From NCBI RefSeq assembly GCF_900107925.1, contig NZ_FNUJ01000018.1, positions 1-64,000 on the forward strand: a DNA stretch of 64,000 bases, given 5' to 3'. Below, piece after piece: positions 16,194 to 25,769 of the stretch (positions within the stretch are counted from its first letter, which is position 1; each line of letters starts with the position of its first letter). The notes below the pieces were generated by a model. The model was not told the origin of the DNA and did no database searches. It saw only the letters and a list, made by a program, of their open reading frames with translations. The DNA is from Amycolatopsis pretoriensis. Lineage in GTDB: Bacteria; Actinomycetota; Actinomycetes; Mycobacteriales; Pseudonocardiaceae. The position numbers and the translations under genes were made by a program.

Positions 16194-17387
16194 ATGAGCA
16201 ACACTTTCAGCGTGTTCCTCGGCCTGGACGTCGGCAAGGACGCCCACCACGCGGTCGGTCTCGCCCCGGACGGGAAGCGTCTGCACGACGGGCCGCTGCC
16301 CAACAGCGAACCGACGCTGCGAGCCCTGTTCGACAAGCTCACCGCGCACGGAACCCTGCTGGTCGTGGTCGACCAACCGGCCACGATCGGGGCGTTGCCG
16401 GTCGCGGTCGCCCGCGCGGCCGGACACCAGGTCGCCTACCTGCCCGGGCTGGCGATGCGCCGCATCGCCGACCTTTACCCGGGCCGCGCGAAAACCGACG
16501 CCCGGGACGCGTTCGTCATCGCCGATGCGGCCCGCTCGCTGCCGCACACGCTGCGCCCGGTTGACGTCGGTGACGAGGCGCTGGCCGAGCTGGAGGTGCT
16601 GGTCGGGTTCGACGACGACCTGGCCGGCGAAGCCACCCGCATCCGCGGCCTGCTCACCGGCATCCACCCCGCCCTCGAGCACGCCATCGGCCCGCGGATC
16701 AGCCACCCGGCCGTGCTGGAGATCCTGTCGCGTTGCGGCGGCCCGAGCGGGATCGCCAAGGCCGGCCGCCGCAAACTCACCGCGATCGCCAAGGCCCACG
16801 CGCCCCGCATCGGCGAGAAACTGGTCGAAGCGATCATGACCGCGTTGGGCGAGCAGACCGTCACCGTTCCGGGCACCGCCGCCGCGGATACGGTCTTGCC
16901 GCGGCTGGCCGACAGTCTGAAGACTGTTTTGCAGCAACGGAAACAGGTTGCTGAACAGGTTGAGGGGATACTTGATGCGCACCCTCTTGCCGGGGTCCTG
17001 ACCTCGATGCCCGGCATCGGCGTCAGGACCGCAGCCCGCATCCTCCTCGAAGTCGGCGACGCCTCCAACTTCGCCAGCTCCGGACATCTGGCTGCCTACG
17101 CCGGGATCGCCCCGGTCACGCGCAGCTCCGGCACCAGCATCAAGGGCGAGCATCCGGCTCGGACCGGGAACCGCCAGCTCAAACGGGCGTTCTTCCTCGC
17201 CGCGTTCGCTGCGTTGGCGGACCCGGTCAGCCGGGCTTACTACGACCGCAAGCGAGCTGAGGGCACGAAGCACAACGCCGCGCTGATCTGCCTGGCCCGC
17301 CGCCGCTGCGACGTCCTCTACGCCATGCTCCGCAACGGCACCCACTACCGCCACCCCGAACCAGCTCCCGTCCCCTCTGCGGCTTGA
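16194..17387 (+). mobile_element. IS110-family element, recombinase gene intact
   Basis: The 397-residue product is an IS110 recombinase. The N-terminal RuvC-like DEDD domain shows FLGLDVGKDAHHAV (first Asp near residue 10), LLVVVDQPA, and RAKTDARDAFVIADAARSLP near 97-116. The C-terminal Tnp2 domain shows SMPGIGVRTAARILLEVGD and GHLAAYAGIAPVTRSSGTSI, with the catalytic Ser region, then RRRCDVLYAMLRNGTHYR. ATG 16194 (MSNTFSVFLG) was chosen because family proteins start directly before the first Asp. The frame is uninterrupted, so the element could be active. It lies between the I36 gene and an epoxide hydrolase gene that it does not interrupt. Confidence 0.92.
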
Positions 17388-17419
17388 CAACCACATAGGG
17401 ACACCCCCCGCGGACGTCG

Positions 17420-17455
17420 AAGCCGGGTCGATGTGGCTCGTCCCCGACCCGGCTT
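17420..17455. terminator. Hairpin between the convergent IS110 and epoxide hydrolase genes
   Basis: AAGCCGGGTCG (17420-17430) and CGACCCGGCTT (17445-17455) are perfect inverse complements around a 14-base loop. The site lies 33 bp after the recombinase stop and 37 bp after the stop of the convergent gene, fitting a bidirectional terminator; it may alternatively belong to the IS right end. Confidence 0.6.
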
Positions 17456-17491
17456 GACTCTGCCGCTAGAACTTCCCGCGCTAAGCCTCGA

Positions 17492-18655
17492 TCAGCGCAA
17501 CCCCCTGAAAAACGCCCGCATGTCTTCCGCCACAAGACCAGGTTCTTCCCACTCCATGAAGTGGCCGCCGCGTTCGACCGAGGTCCAGCGATCGACTCTC
17601 GAGAACCGTTCGACCCACTCACGCGGCGTCGGGAACATGTCCTTCGACGACATGAGGTGCGCCGTAGGAACGTCCCACTCGGCGTCCTGTCGATAATCGG
17701 ACTCCCCATAGAGCCGTATAGATGACCCGATCGTCTGCGTGAACCAGTAGATACTGATGTTGGTCAACAACTGGTCCTTGGTGAAGCGGCGTTCGACGTC
17801 TCCGTCGCAGTCGCTCCACCGGCGGAACTTCTCCACGATCCAGGCGGCGAGTCCGACCGGCGAGTTATTGAGTGCCGCGGCCAGCGTTTGCGGCTTCGTC
17901 GCCTGGATCGCGCCGTACCCCACCTCGGCCGCCCGCCACCGTTCGACGTCATCGATGTACCGGCGGATCGCCGGACTGGGGTCGGCCGGCGGATCGTCGG
18001 CGCGAGGCGTAGTACCGCTGAGGTGGATACCCAGTACCGCCCACGGGTACAGTCTGGCCAACGTTTCCGCGACGCTTCCACCGAAGTCACTGCCCCGGAC
18101 CGCATACCGCTCGTAGCCGAGGACTTCGGTCATCAGTTTGTGGAAGACTTGTGCCATACGCGTCTCGGTCATCCCCGGTTCGGGGGGCGCCTCCGAGAAG
18201 CCGAAACCCGGCAGCGACCCGACGACGACGTCGAACGCGTCGGCCGGTGCTGCTTCGTGTTCGGCAGGCGCGGCAAGTAGCGGCAGCAGGTCGAGCATCT
18301 GCACAAACGATCCCGGCCACCCATGCAAAACCAGGACCGGGAGACCGCCACCGTCGCGGGCCATCTGGTGGACGTAATGCACACGCAGCCCATCGATCAC
18401 GCTCCGGAACTGCGGGAACGTGTTCAACCGCCGCTCTTCGCTTCGCCAGTCGAATCCCTTGGCCCAGTAGTCGACGAGCTCACGCAAATACGCGGGGTCG
18501 GTGCCGTACCGCCACCCGGCTCCCTCGACGTGAGCGGACCAGCGGGTATGCCGCAGCCGGTACTGCAGGTCAGCCAGCTCGCTATCGGAAACAGCAATGC
18601 GGAACGGCTGCCGGTCTTCGCGCAATGAGCTCACCAGGCGACGGTAGATCGACAT
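17492..18655 (-). CDS. Epoxide hydrolase with N-terminal EHN domain
   Basis: The 387-residue product carries the epoxide hydrolase N-terminal lid region at about residues 15-105 (RLRHTRWSAHVEGAGWRYGT, VDYWAKGFDWR) and an alpha/beta-hydrolase domain: HGWPGSF at 111-117, the nucleophile elbow RGSDFGGS with Asp190, and the catalytic His365 in GGHFMEWEEPG. The family converts epoxides to diols by an Asp-ester mechanism; bacterial members of this size resemble juvenile hormone and microsomal epoxide hydrolases. The start is ATG 18655; ATG 18661 or 18673 is also possible. A long hairpin at 18674-18748 separates it from the upstream gene, so it likely has its own promoter. Confidence 0.88.
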   Translation of the reverse strand: MSIYRRLVSSLREDRQPFRIAVSDSELADLQYRLRHTRWSAHVEGAGWRYGTDPAYLRELVDYWAKGFDWRSEERRLNTFPQFRSVIDGLRVHYVHQMARDGGGLPVLVLHGWPGSFVQMLDLLPLLAAPAEHEAAPADAFDVVVGSLPGFGFSEAPPEPGMTETRMAQVFHKLMTEVLGYERYAVRGSDFGGSVAETLARLYPWAVLGIHLSGTTPRADDPPADPSPAIRRYIDDVERWRAAEVGYGAIQATKPQTLAAALNNSPVGLAAWIVEKFRRWSDCDGDVERRFTKDQLLTNISIYWFTQTIGSSIRLYGESDYRQDAEWDVPTAHLMSSKDMFPTPREWVERFSRVDRWTSVERGGHFMEWEEPGLVAEDMRAFFRGLR

Positions 18656-18673
18656 TCGCATTTCCGCAAACAC

Positions 18674-18748
18674 GAGCCAGGTAGCAATGACCGCGATCAG
18701 TTCTTGCTCTCACGGAGGAAGCGAGAGCTGATCGCGGTCACGTGGCTC
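18674..18748 (-). terminator. Long hairpin after the 18747 hydrolase gene
   Basis: TGACCGCGATCAG (18688-18700) and CTGATCGCGGTCA (18728-18740) are perfect 13-bp complements. An inner pair CTCTC/GAGAG and an outer pair GAGCCA (18674-18679)/TGGCTC (18743-18748) extend it. The hairpin starts within the stop codon of the upstream gene on the minus strand, as a terminator would. Confidence 0.7.
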
Positions 18749-19442
18749 ATTCCGCCGCGCTGAGGATGACTTCGGCCACCACATCGGGTCGCACCAGCGG
18801 GACGGCGTGAGAGGAGTCGACCTCCACAACCGTCGAACCGGCCCGCTCGGCCATCCAGCGCTGGGCCTCGGTCGGGATGGAGCTGTCCCGAGTAGACACG
18901 ACTGCCCATGACGGGAAGGTGTGCCAGCTGGCCTTTTCCCTGAAGCTGCCTTCCAAGGTGACCGGGTTGAACGGCTTCTGGGCGGCGGCGAGGATCTTCT
19001 GGTCCCGCGCGCTGGCGTCACCGGCGTAGACCTCGCCGAATTTGTCCGGACGGAGGTAGATCTCCGCGCCACCGGGGTACTCGCGCACGACCAGGTTGTC
19101 CGGGACGAGTAAGCTGCCCGGGAACTTGCCGTTCAGTGCACCGGCGGTCTCCCCTGCGTCCTGCTGGAACGCGGTGACGAACACCAGCGACCGGACCGCC
19201 GCGGTCAACGCGTCGGGAGCCGAGATCACTGACCCGGCGTACGAATGCGCAGCGACCACAAGGGGGCCGTCGAGGGTACCCAGGAACTGCTTGAGGTAAG
19301 CGACGTCATCGTCGAAGTCGCGCATGGGCAGGGACGGTGCGATGACGGGGTGACCTGCGTCCTGCAGGCGTACGGAGACCCGGCGCCACACCGAGGCATC
19401 GGTCAAGGCGCCGTGGACGAGGACGAAGGTCGGCTGGTTCAT
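18747..19442 (-). CDS. Alpha/beta hydrolase, esterase-like
   Basis: The 231-residue product has HGALTDASVW at residues 10-19 as the oxyanion-hole motif, the nucleophile elbow AHSYAGSV with Ser67, and a catalytic His212 in VDSSHAVPLVRP. The acid is probably Asp in VVSTRDSSIP. Sequence style matches the plant methylketone-esterase/salicylate-esterase-like group common in actinomycetes. ATG 19442 (MNQPTFVLVHG) directly precedes the first strand; GGAGAGC lies ahead of it. Adjacent and divergent elements: a GlxA-type regulator lies 108 bp upstream on the same strand, which may control it. Confidence 0.87.
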   Translation of the reverse strand: MNQPTFVLVHGALTDASVWRRVSVRLQDAGHPVIAPSLPMRDFDDDVAYLKQFLGTLDGPLVVAAHSYAGSVISAPDALTAAVRSLVFVTAFQQDAGETAGALNGKFPGSLLVPDNLVVREYPGGAEIYLRPDKFGEVYAGDASARDQKILAAAQKPFNPVTLEGSFREKASWHTFPSWAVVSTRDSSIPTEAQRWMAERAGSTVVEVDSSHAVPLVRPDVVAEVILSAAE

Positions 19443-19549
19443 GGAATCGCTCTCCTGAGGTCGAATCGGTCTGATACCGAGTCTCGCCTCGGGACGCACC
19501 CATCAACAGTGGCAGTACTGTCGACTATCGAAACTTTTCCGCCAGTCAG

Positions 19550-20500
19550 TCAGGCGCGGTCGAAGGTGAACGCCTTCCGGTGCTCGCGCGGCGAAACGTT
19601 CGTCGCGCGCCGAAACTGCACCCGTAGGTTGGTCGCGGTGCCGAACCCGACCTGGCGCGCGATGTCCTCGACGGAAAGCTCGGAGTTCTCCAGGAGCTCC
19701 TTGGCCCGGGCGATGCGCTGGTCGCGCAGCCAGGATAAGGGCGGCAGGCCGATTTTCTCCCGGAAACGCCGGTGAAGCGTCCGCTCCGACATGGCGAACC
19801 GGGCAGCGACGTCCTTCACCGACAAGTTCTGCTCCAGCGACAGCAGCATCCACTGCTGGGCTTGGGCGATGACGTCGTCACCGGGCGGGACGACCGTCTT
19901 CTCCACGAACTGCTGCTGACCGTCGGCCGGCCGCGGTGCCATGACGATGCGCCGCGCGACGTGTCGCGCGGCCGCCGGTCCCAGGTCGACGTTCAGCAGG
20001 TGCAGGCACAGATCCACGCCTGCGGTGACACCGCCCGAGGTGAGGACCGAGCCGGTGCCAGCCACCAGCACTGACTGATCGACCGTGATCGCCGGGAACC
20101 GCTCGGCGAGCGCTGCGCACAGCGACCAGTGCGTGGTGACTGTCAGTCCGTCGAGGACTCCAGCCCGCGCCAGGGCGAACGCCCCGGAGCAGATGGACAC
20201 CATCCGGACACCTCTCCGATGTGCTCCCACCAGCGCGCGGAGCAGCGAACCGGGCAGTTCCCGGTCCACCGCGTCGGCGTAGCCGGGCACGACGATCGTG
20301 TCCGCCCGGCGCAGCAACTCCAGCCCACCGTCCGGAATCACCTTCGTCCCGCCGGCCACCGGCACCGCATCTCCGCCGACAGAGACTGTCACAAGGTCGT
20401 AGGCCTCCGACGCCTCTCGGCCGAAGACGTGAACCGGGATCGCGTAGTCGAGCGGCAGCACGTCCTCAAGGAGGACGACCGCCATCCGGTGTTTTGCCAT
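19550..20500 (-). CDS. GlxA-type AraC-family regulator
   Basis: The 316-residue product joins an N-terminal DJ-1/PfpI-like domain (residues 1-175, with MVSICSGAFALARAGVLDGL and the LTSGGVTAGVDLCLHLL block) to a C-terminal AraC DNA-binding domain (about 215-312: LSVKDVAARFAMSERTLHRR and LSVEDIARQVGFGTATNLR). These cytoplasmic activators often control nearby catabolic or detoxification genes; the amidase-like domain senses a ligand rather than acting as an enzyme. Cys in SICSG is conserved. The downstream gene on the same strand is the esterase at 18747-19442, a plausible target. Confidence 0.92.
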   Translation of the reverse strand: MAKHRMAVVLLEDVLPLDYAIPVHVFGREASEAYDLVTVSVGGDAVPVAGGTKVIPDGGLELLRRADTIVVPGYADAVDRELPGSLLRALVGAHRRGVRMVSICSGAFALARAGVLDGLTVTTHWSLCAALAERFPAITVDQSVLVAGTGSVLTSGGVTAGVDLCLHLLNVDLGPAAARHVARRIVMAPRPADGQQQFVEKTVVPPGDDVIAQAQQWMLLSLEQNLSVKDVAARFAMSERTLHRRFREKIGLPPLSWLRDQRIARAKELLENSELSVEDIARQVGFGTATNLRVQFRRATNVSPREHRKAFTFDRA

Positions 20501-21237
20501 GACAGTATTCTACCGGTACGCGGCCATGCTGCCGCCACGCACCGTAACCTGTTTCGGTGTACTCCGCTTGCCGAATGGCGCGTGTTTTGTCCTTGTGCAG
20601 CCGATTTCCCCAGCAGTAACCGGATCCGCTCTCGTATCAGCTGATCGAGCCTGGGATTCCGCAGTCTTCCCGAAGGTGCTGGCATCGAGCGACGCCGTAG
20701 GTCCGCCCGACCGGCTTCACCGCTTGGTGGCAGGCCCGGGTCGGAGATGACGGCGAGGTTACTGTCGCATGAAGGAATGCGTCGCCGCCGCTCTTCTCGC
20801 AGAGCAGTGCAGAGCGGTTTGCCCGCCTTGGCCGCTCGCCGTCATCGCTCTCGCCCAGCCCGCCTCGCCCGGCAGGTCCGGGTCATCTTCGGTGAACCAC
20901 GCAACAAATTTCGCTCGGACAGACGAACGGGAGCGCGGCGATTCCGCCGGGAGCGAACGGGCCGGACAGGCCAGAGCAAGGGTTACGACGCGGGTGACGT
21001 TGCTTCCTCGTCACCTTGGTCCTGGCCGGAAGCATGAAGCCGAAGGAAGGATTCTTGTTGTTCGGGTTGCCGGCGAAGTGGGGTTGTCGGCCACTGCCGA
21101 TGTGGTGAGGGTGGGGCCGTCGGAGCACGTGACGCCGCCGACTTGCACATCTTGGCCAATGCTGGTGCCGACCGCCGCACGCCCCGGCGGGCGAGGGTCG
21201 CAAGCTGGAGCTGAGACCGTTGCCGTCCGCACCTCAT
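20501..21237. other. 737-bp stretch with no recognisable gene
   Basis: Several overlapping frames are open here on both strands but their translations are Arg/Ala/Pro-rich with no recognisable motif, and none has a convincing Shine-Dalgarno site. Only the promoter of the GlxA-type gene (about 20501-20560) is expected. The length and the coding-like base composition suggest a fully decayed gene, but I cannot identify it. Confidence 0.35.
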
Positions 21238-22518
21238 TCAGGAACCGAGTGACAAATCATTGCGGTCGTAGCGACATCCACGTTTTATCGTCGCTTGCAC
21301 AGTGCGAAGGTTTCGCACGTCTTCGAGCGGATCCGAAGCAAGAACGACGAAGTCTGCGATCTTACCCACTTCGATCAATCCTCGGGAGTCGTCGGCGCCG
21401 GCCGCGCGCGCGCCGACGAGCGTCGCGGATCGCAAGACCTCGGCGGGCGTCAGTCCGCACTCGTGCACCAAGAACTCCAATTCGCGGTGCAAGGCGGGGA
21501 AGGGATCCGTTAGATCGGTCTCGTAGTCAGTCCCGGTGGAGATCTCGATCCCGGCTTGATGAGCCTGCCGTACCAGCCGCGCGGCGAAGACTGCCTCCGA
21601 TGGGCGGCCGTCATCTCCGTCGCGTACTTCGTCACGGCGCTGGTACAAGGTCGCGGTAGCGTCCAAGATCGTGCCCCGGTTGCGCATTTCTCCGATCAGC
21701 GCTTCGATTCCCGGGTCGAATTCGCCTTCCAGCTCGGCAGCGCCGACTGGCTTTTTCTCCGCATAACCGGTAGGGCCGTGTGCAGAGCCAGCGTAGACGA
21801 ACATGCCGACATGGGAGACGACGTCGACTCCGGTTGCGACAACGTCGTGAGGCATAGCAGGGAAGACTGCCGTGTGCGCCCAGACGTGGACGCCTTGACG
21901 ATGCGCCTCGGCTACGATCGCCGCCACCATTGCAGCGGACAGGTCGGCGTAGAGCTTGATCGCCCGAGCGCCGGTACCCCGTGCCATCGCCACCGCCAAC
22001 CGCAAGTCGGTTTCCGGCGTAATGGCCTGCATCCACGGCACAGAACCGGGGACTTCACCTTGCGAGACGGCGATCGTTCGCGGATCTGCGAAGAACTCCG
22101 GCCCGGCCATCAGCGCGGCGTAGACAATATCCGGACCGGCGATCTCCCCGACTAGTGTTGCCCGTCCCAGCTCGCCGACCTGACGCAGGTCGTCGGCCAT
22201 GCTGCGGATCAGCGTTACTCCACCGTAGACCTGACGCCGCAGCAACGCTTCGGCATACGCGCGATTGGGGGGCGTCGCGATGTGCTGATGAGAATCGATC
22301 AGCCCGGGAATCACGAAGCGCCCGGCGAGGTCTTCTACGATCCGAGTTTCCTGCTCTGGCACGAACTCGGTACTCGGAGCAATGGCCACGAACTTCCCCC
22401 CTTCGACAACAACGGTCATGTCCGTACGAGACGTCCCGCCGACTGGATCGACGAGCGTCACTCCCTGGTACGCCGTCGAGACTGCACAGTTCAAGGTTCC
22501 ACCTTCCGACAGTTGCAC
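21238..22518 (-). CDS. Metal-dependent amidohydrolase, imidazolonepropionase/prolidase-like
   Basis: The 426-residue product has the amidohydrolase TIM-barrel motifs in order: metal-binding H77 and H79 in PGLIDSHQHIATP, probable carbamylated Lys188 in AIKLYADLS, H215 in VHVWAHTAV, H236 in VVSHVGMF, and the last Asp in STGTDYETD near 332. The N- and C-terminal beta-sandwich strands (TLVDPVGGTSRTDMTVVVEG; GKIADFVVLASDPLEDVRNL) are those of the imidazolonepropionase-like group, which includes enzymes cleaving amides, carbamates and peptides such as ochratoxinase-like proteins. The GTG at 22518 is used; TTG 22494, preceded by GGAAGG, is an alternative start. Substrate unknown. Confidence 0.86.
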   Translation of the reverse strand: MQLSEGGTLNCAVSTAYQGVTLVDPVGGTSRTDMTVVVEGGKFVAIAPSTEFVPEQETRIVEDLAGRFVIPGLIDSHQHIATPPNRAYAEALLRRQVYGGVTLIRSMADDLRQVGELGRATLVGEIAGPDIVYAALMAGPEFFADPRTIAVSQGEVPGSVPWMQAITPETDLRLAVAMARGTGARAIKLYADLSAAMVAAIVAEAHRQGVHVWAHTAVFPAMPHDVVATGVDVVSHVGMFVYAGSAHGPTGYAEKKPVGAAELEGEFDPGIEALIGEMRNRGTILDATATLYQRRDEVRDGDDGRPSEAVFAARLVRQAHQAGIEISTGTDYETDLTDPFPALHRELEFLVHECGLTPAEVLRSATLVGARAAGADDSRGLIEVGKIADFVVLASDPLEDVRNLRTVQATIKRGCRYDRNDLSLGS

Positions 22519-22792
22519 AATGGCATGCCAATCCTATGGCCAGTCGGACAGCGGTGACGCACCGACGAAACCTATCTCCTCTCGTACCAAGGAAGCGCGA
22601 GAGAGCCATGCCAACTCAAGATTTACCGAATGATCCGTATTGGATCGTCGAAGCGCGATTGCAGCCTCGATCAAAGGCCCCGGCGATCGGCAGGATCGGC
22701 GAGTGGATCCGGCAGACCGCGGCGAGCTCAACCCAGCTGGGGAGGTTCTTGCTCTCCAGACGGCCAGTGGATTCGAGGCCGCAACCGATCGA

Positions 22793-22828
22793 CAGTGGCC
22801 CGATCCCTCCTCACTGACCGGGCCACTG
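22793..22828 (-). terminator. Hairpin after the GH31 gene
   Basis: CAGTGGCCCG (22793-22802) and CGGGCCACTG (22819-22828) are perfect inverse complements with a 16-base loop, 10 bp beyond the stop of the GH31 gene on the minus strand. The rest of 22519-22837 shows no gene. Confidence 0.65.
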
Positions 22829-22837
22829 CGTTGGAAC

Positions 22838-25558
22838 TCAAGCGCCGCTGAACCTGATGGCGTGTCGGTTGTCCGCCCCGAGGGGCAGCGTCGTAACCGT
22901 GATAGTGCGGGATTTCCCATCGTACGACCACGCTGTCGCAGGTAGACGCAGGCCATCCAAGGAAACAGCCGTCGGTGCGGCGACATCCGCCACGCGCAGG
23001 GTGTAGACCCGGCGCGGGGCGGCGCCGGGAGCCGCGTCCACCGTCAGTGTCCTCGTCGCGTCCTGCCATCCGATACCGGTGACCGTGGACGGTCCAGTTC
23101 GTTCCCCACGGTCCTCGTACAGGGAGAACTTTCCGTTCGCCCCGGCCGTCACGTCCACGGTCAGCCGGTCAAGCGGCGCGGCCGCGTTGTCGACGTAGTT
23201 CGTTCGCGTCGGCAGGATCCCGCCGGCCTTGACGAGCACCGGCATCTCCGAGAGTGGCTTGGTGATCGTCGCCGTTGACGGTCCTACGTAGACGGTGCCG
23301 GTGAAGTAATCGGTCCACTTTCCGGGCGGGATCCACGCCGACACCGAGCCGCCGGACGAAGTGATCGGCGCGACGAGCACGTTGTCGCCGTAGAGATATT
23401 CCTGCGAGTTCGTGTAGGCGGCCTCCTGATCTGGGTAGTTCAGGTAGAGCGGCCGTGTGATCGGCACTCCGGTAGTACTGGCCTGCTGCGCAAGGGTGTA
23501 GGTGTAAGGCACGAGCGCCTCCCGCAGGCGCAGGAACTTCTCCGCGCTGTCGCCCGCCGCGCCAGGGTAGTCCCACGGCAGCCGGTCGCCGTGGTCGGAG
23601 TGCAGCCGGTCGACCGGCTGGAACGTGCCCAGCTGCACCCACCGCGCGTAGAGTTCGTCGGGCAGGTGGCCGCCGTGATAGCTGCCGATGTCGTGGCTGA
23701 CGTTGCTGAGGCCGGCGGCCGCCTCGTCCGGGGTGAATCGGGCTTCGAACGCCAGCATGTCCCAGCTCGCTGGGGTGTCACCGGTGAATTGGAGGGTGTT
23801 GCGGCGTTCCGACCACGGGCCGACCGGGTAGTTGCTGTGGATGCCACCCTGCTCGGCGCCGCCGATGCGGCCGAAGGAGAACCCACGGAAGCCCTGCGCC
23901 GCTGCGTGGTCGGCGTAGGCCTGATTGATGAAGTTGTCCGGCGCGACACCAGGGGCCGAGGCAGTGGCACCGCCGCAGCTGGTGCAGTAGTCCAGCCACC
24001 ATGTCCGTACGCCCTGCTGGTCGAAGGGCCGGTGCAGGTCGAAGTAGCTGCGCAGGTGCGCGGGGTTGGACCAGTCCCAGGTGTAGTTGCCGCCGCCGTC
24101 GGAGATCAGGCCGCCTGCAGTCGCATTCGCCGCGGCGAACTTCGGGTCGTCACTCGCGATGGAGGTGTGCACGTTGAGCGCGACGTCCAGCCCCTGCTGC
24201 TTCGTCCAGTTCATGAACCCCTGCGGATCGGGGAACAACGCGGTGTTCCAGTTCCAGCCGTTCCACTGCGAAGGCGACTTCCAGTCCGTGTCGACGACCA
24301 GCCAGTCGATCGGGGTGCCGGTGGACCGGAACTTGGGCAGCAACGTGCTGCGGTAGTAGTCGTCGGAGTAGCCGAAATACCGCGAATACCAGACGCCGTA
24401 GGCAGATCGCGGAAGCAGGACCGTGGGGCCGATGAGCGTGTTCAGGTCAGTCAGGCCACGCTTGAAGTCCCTGCCGTAGCCGAAGAAGTAGCCGTCCTGG
24501 TAAGGGTGCGTGCCGTGGGACGGCCGGCCGACGATTGTGCGGTCGGCGTTGAGCAGGGCCGTGCGGGTGTCGTCGAGCAGATACCAGCCATCCCGGTCGA
24601 GCAGACCGGGGTTTTGCTTCGTCGGCACGGCCTCCGGGTTGTCGAGCGACCGGTCCCAGCCGCCTAGCACGGACTTCGGCCCGGCTCCATAAGCGGTGCT
24701 GCGCAACGAGGTCTCGGCGGCGGGATAGGCCACCCCTGGTGACGTGACGGCCAGGCTGTCGATGTTGACGTTGCCCGAGTCGCCGGTGCCTTGGATGACG
24801 CTGACCTTGTTCGTCCCGGCGTTCAGGACTATCGGCACGGACACCGTCGCCCACGTGTCCCAGGACGACGTCACCGGCAAGATGAGTCGCGGCCCAGGTG
24901 CTCCGTTGACCACGGTGGACAGGGTTCGAGTGGTGTGCTGGCCGTCGCCGCCCTGCGCGTTCGCGTAGCGGACTGTCAGCTGGTATTGCCCAGCGGCTGG
25001 GATGGCGGAGACGTCTCGCGCGACAGCTGCGCCGAAACTCGTGAGCCCTGCGAGGAAACCCGATCCCGTGTAGCCGCCGTGGTCGTAAGCGGCCGAGGCC
25101 GAGCCGGTGGGCGCGCCGTTCTCCGCCTCACACACCGTGGAAAAAACGCAGTACGAGGGGAAGACCGGCGCGGCAGTACGACCGGTGGAGAGCAGCCGGG
25201 CTGAGAGGTTGGCCTGGGTGAAGGGGCCACTGTTCTGCCGATAGCGCAGGACCAGACTGGCCGTCCGGATCTCGCGATAGCCCCCGGCTACGTCCGTGGT
25301 GAACGCGGGTGGCGAGATTCCGCGGCCCACCGCGTTGAAGGTGAGCCGGTTTTCGAACCGACCATCCCCTGCGTATTCGAGCCGGATCAAGGTCGGCGTC
25401 ACCACCTCGAACCGTGCATATCCATCTCGGACGAAACCGTCGATCCGCATCGCGTGGCTGTCCTTCGCCTGGGCCGGCGACAGTCCTGCCACCCAAAGGA
25501 CAAGGACCACGACCGCCGTGGTGACCTTGGCCGGCCATGACGGTGGTGACGTGAACAC
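22838..25558 (-). CDS. Secreted GH31 glycoside hydrolase with an inserted carbohydrate-binding module
   Basis: The 906-residue product begins with a signal peptide (ending near GLSPAQA) and carries a GH31 N-terminal barrel, a CBM35-like insert at about residues 144-275 (CEAENGAPTGSASAAYDHGG, WATVSVPIVLNAGTNKVSV), and a GH31 catalytic barrel. The nucleophile is Asp523 in TWWLDYCTSC and the acid/base Asp594 in FTGDTPASWD. GH31 enzymes are retaining alpha-glucosidases, alpha-xylosidases or related transglycosylases; the WWLDYC form and the inserted module resemble secreted alpha-glucan or isomaltosyl-type enzymes but specificity cannot be settled. GTG 25558 follows GGAAGGGG; an upstream in-frame ATG at 25624 would spoil the signal peptide. 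Monocistronic, with a terminator at 22793-22828. Confidence 0.9.
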   Translation of the reverse strand: MFTSPPSWPAKVTTAVVVLVLWVAGLSPAQAKDSHAMRIDGFVRDGYARFEVVTPTLIRLEYAGDGRFENRLTFNAVGRGISPPAFTTDVAGGYREIRTASLVLRYRQNSGPFTQANLSARLLSTGRTAAPVFPSYCVFSTVCEAENGAPTGSASAAYDHGGYTGSGFLAGLTSFGAAVARDVSAIPAAGQYQLTVRYANAQGGDGQHTTRTLSTVVNGAPGPRLILPVTSSWDTWATVSVPIVLNAGTNKVSVIQGTGDSGNVNIDSLAVTSPGVAYPAAETSLRSTAYGAGPKSVLGGWDRSLDNPEAVPTKQNPGLLDRDGWYLLDDTRTALLNADRTIVGRPSHGTHPYQDGYFFGYGRDFKRGLTDLNTLIGPTVLLPRSAYGVWYSRYFGYSDDYYRSTLLPKFRSTGTPIDWLVVDTDWKSPSQWNGWNWNTALFPDPQGFMNWTKQQGLDVALNVHTSIASDDPKFAAANATAGGLISDGGGNYTWDWSNPAHLRSYFDLHRPFDQQGVRTWWLDYCTSCGGATASAPGVAPDNFINQAYADHAAAQGFRGFSFGRIGGAEQGGIHSNYPVGPWSERRNTLQFTGDTPASWDMLAFEARFTPDEAAAGLSNVSHDIGSYHGGHLPDELYARWVQLGTFQPVDRLHSDHGDRLPWDYPGAAGDSAEKFLRLREALVPYTYTLAQQASTTGVPITRPLYLNYPDQEAAYTNSQEYLYGDNVLVAPITSSGGSVSAWIPPGKWTDYFTGTVYVGPSTATITKPLSEMPVLVKAGGILPTRTNYVDNAAAPLDRLTVDVTAGANGKFSLYEDRGERTGPSTVTGIGWQDATRTLTVDAAPGAAPRRVYTLRVADVAAPTAVSLDGLRLPATAWSYDGKSRTITVTTLPLGADNRHAIRFSGA

Positions 25559-25669
25559 ATCGACCCCTTCCCTGTCCAGACATGGGAGCCTCGGCGACCA
25601 CTTTCGGGCCTGTCCACAAGACATGTCCAGCCCCTCGACGGAAGCGGTCCGATTTCTTTAGGGGACTAA

Positions 25670-25684
25670 GATCCGAGAAGGATC
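25670..25684. promoter_or_regulatory. Small inverted repeat upstream of the GH31 gene
   Basis: GATCC (25670-25674), GAGAA, GGATC (25680-25684) sits in a locally AT-rich stretch about 112 bp ahead of the GTG start. Extended symmetry (TAA.. / ..TTA) is suggestive of a LacI-type sugar operator but is imperfect. Confidence 0.3.
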
Positions 25685-25769
25685 CTAAATTACTTTTCGA
25701 TACCTTTCGGGTTCATCCTCTGCCCGAATGACTGGCGACTGGCACCATTCATTCGGTGTTGGCCTGCGT

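Noticed and set aside
15843..17396. A 517-codon minus-strand frame opposite the IS110 recombinase
   Set aside because: Antisense shadow of a complete recombinase gene; no family resemblance.
20769..21659. A 296-codon plus-strand frame between the GlxA-type and amidohydrolase genes
   Set aside because: Its second half overlaps the amidohydrolase gene on the opposite strand and its first half has no recognisable domain or ribosome site.
23591..24667. A 358-codon plus-strand frame opposite the GH31 gene
   Set aside because: Val/Glu/Arg-rich antisense shadow; the minus strand holds intact GH31 motifs and catalytic Asp residues.
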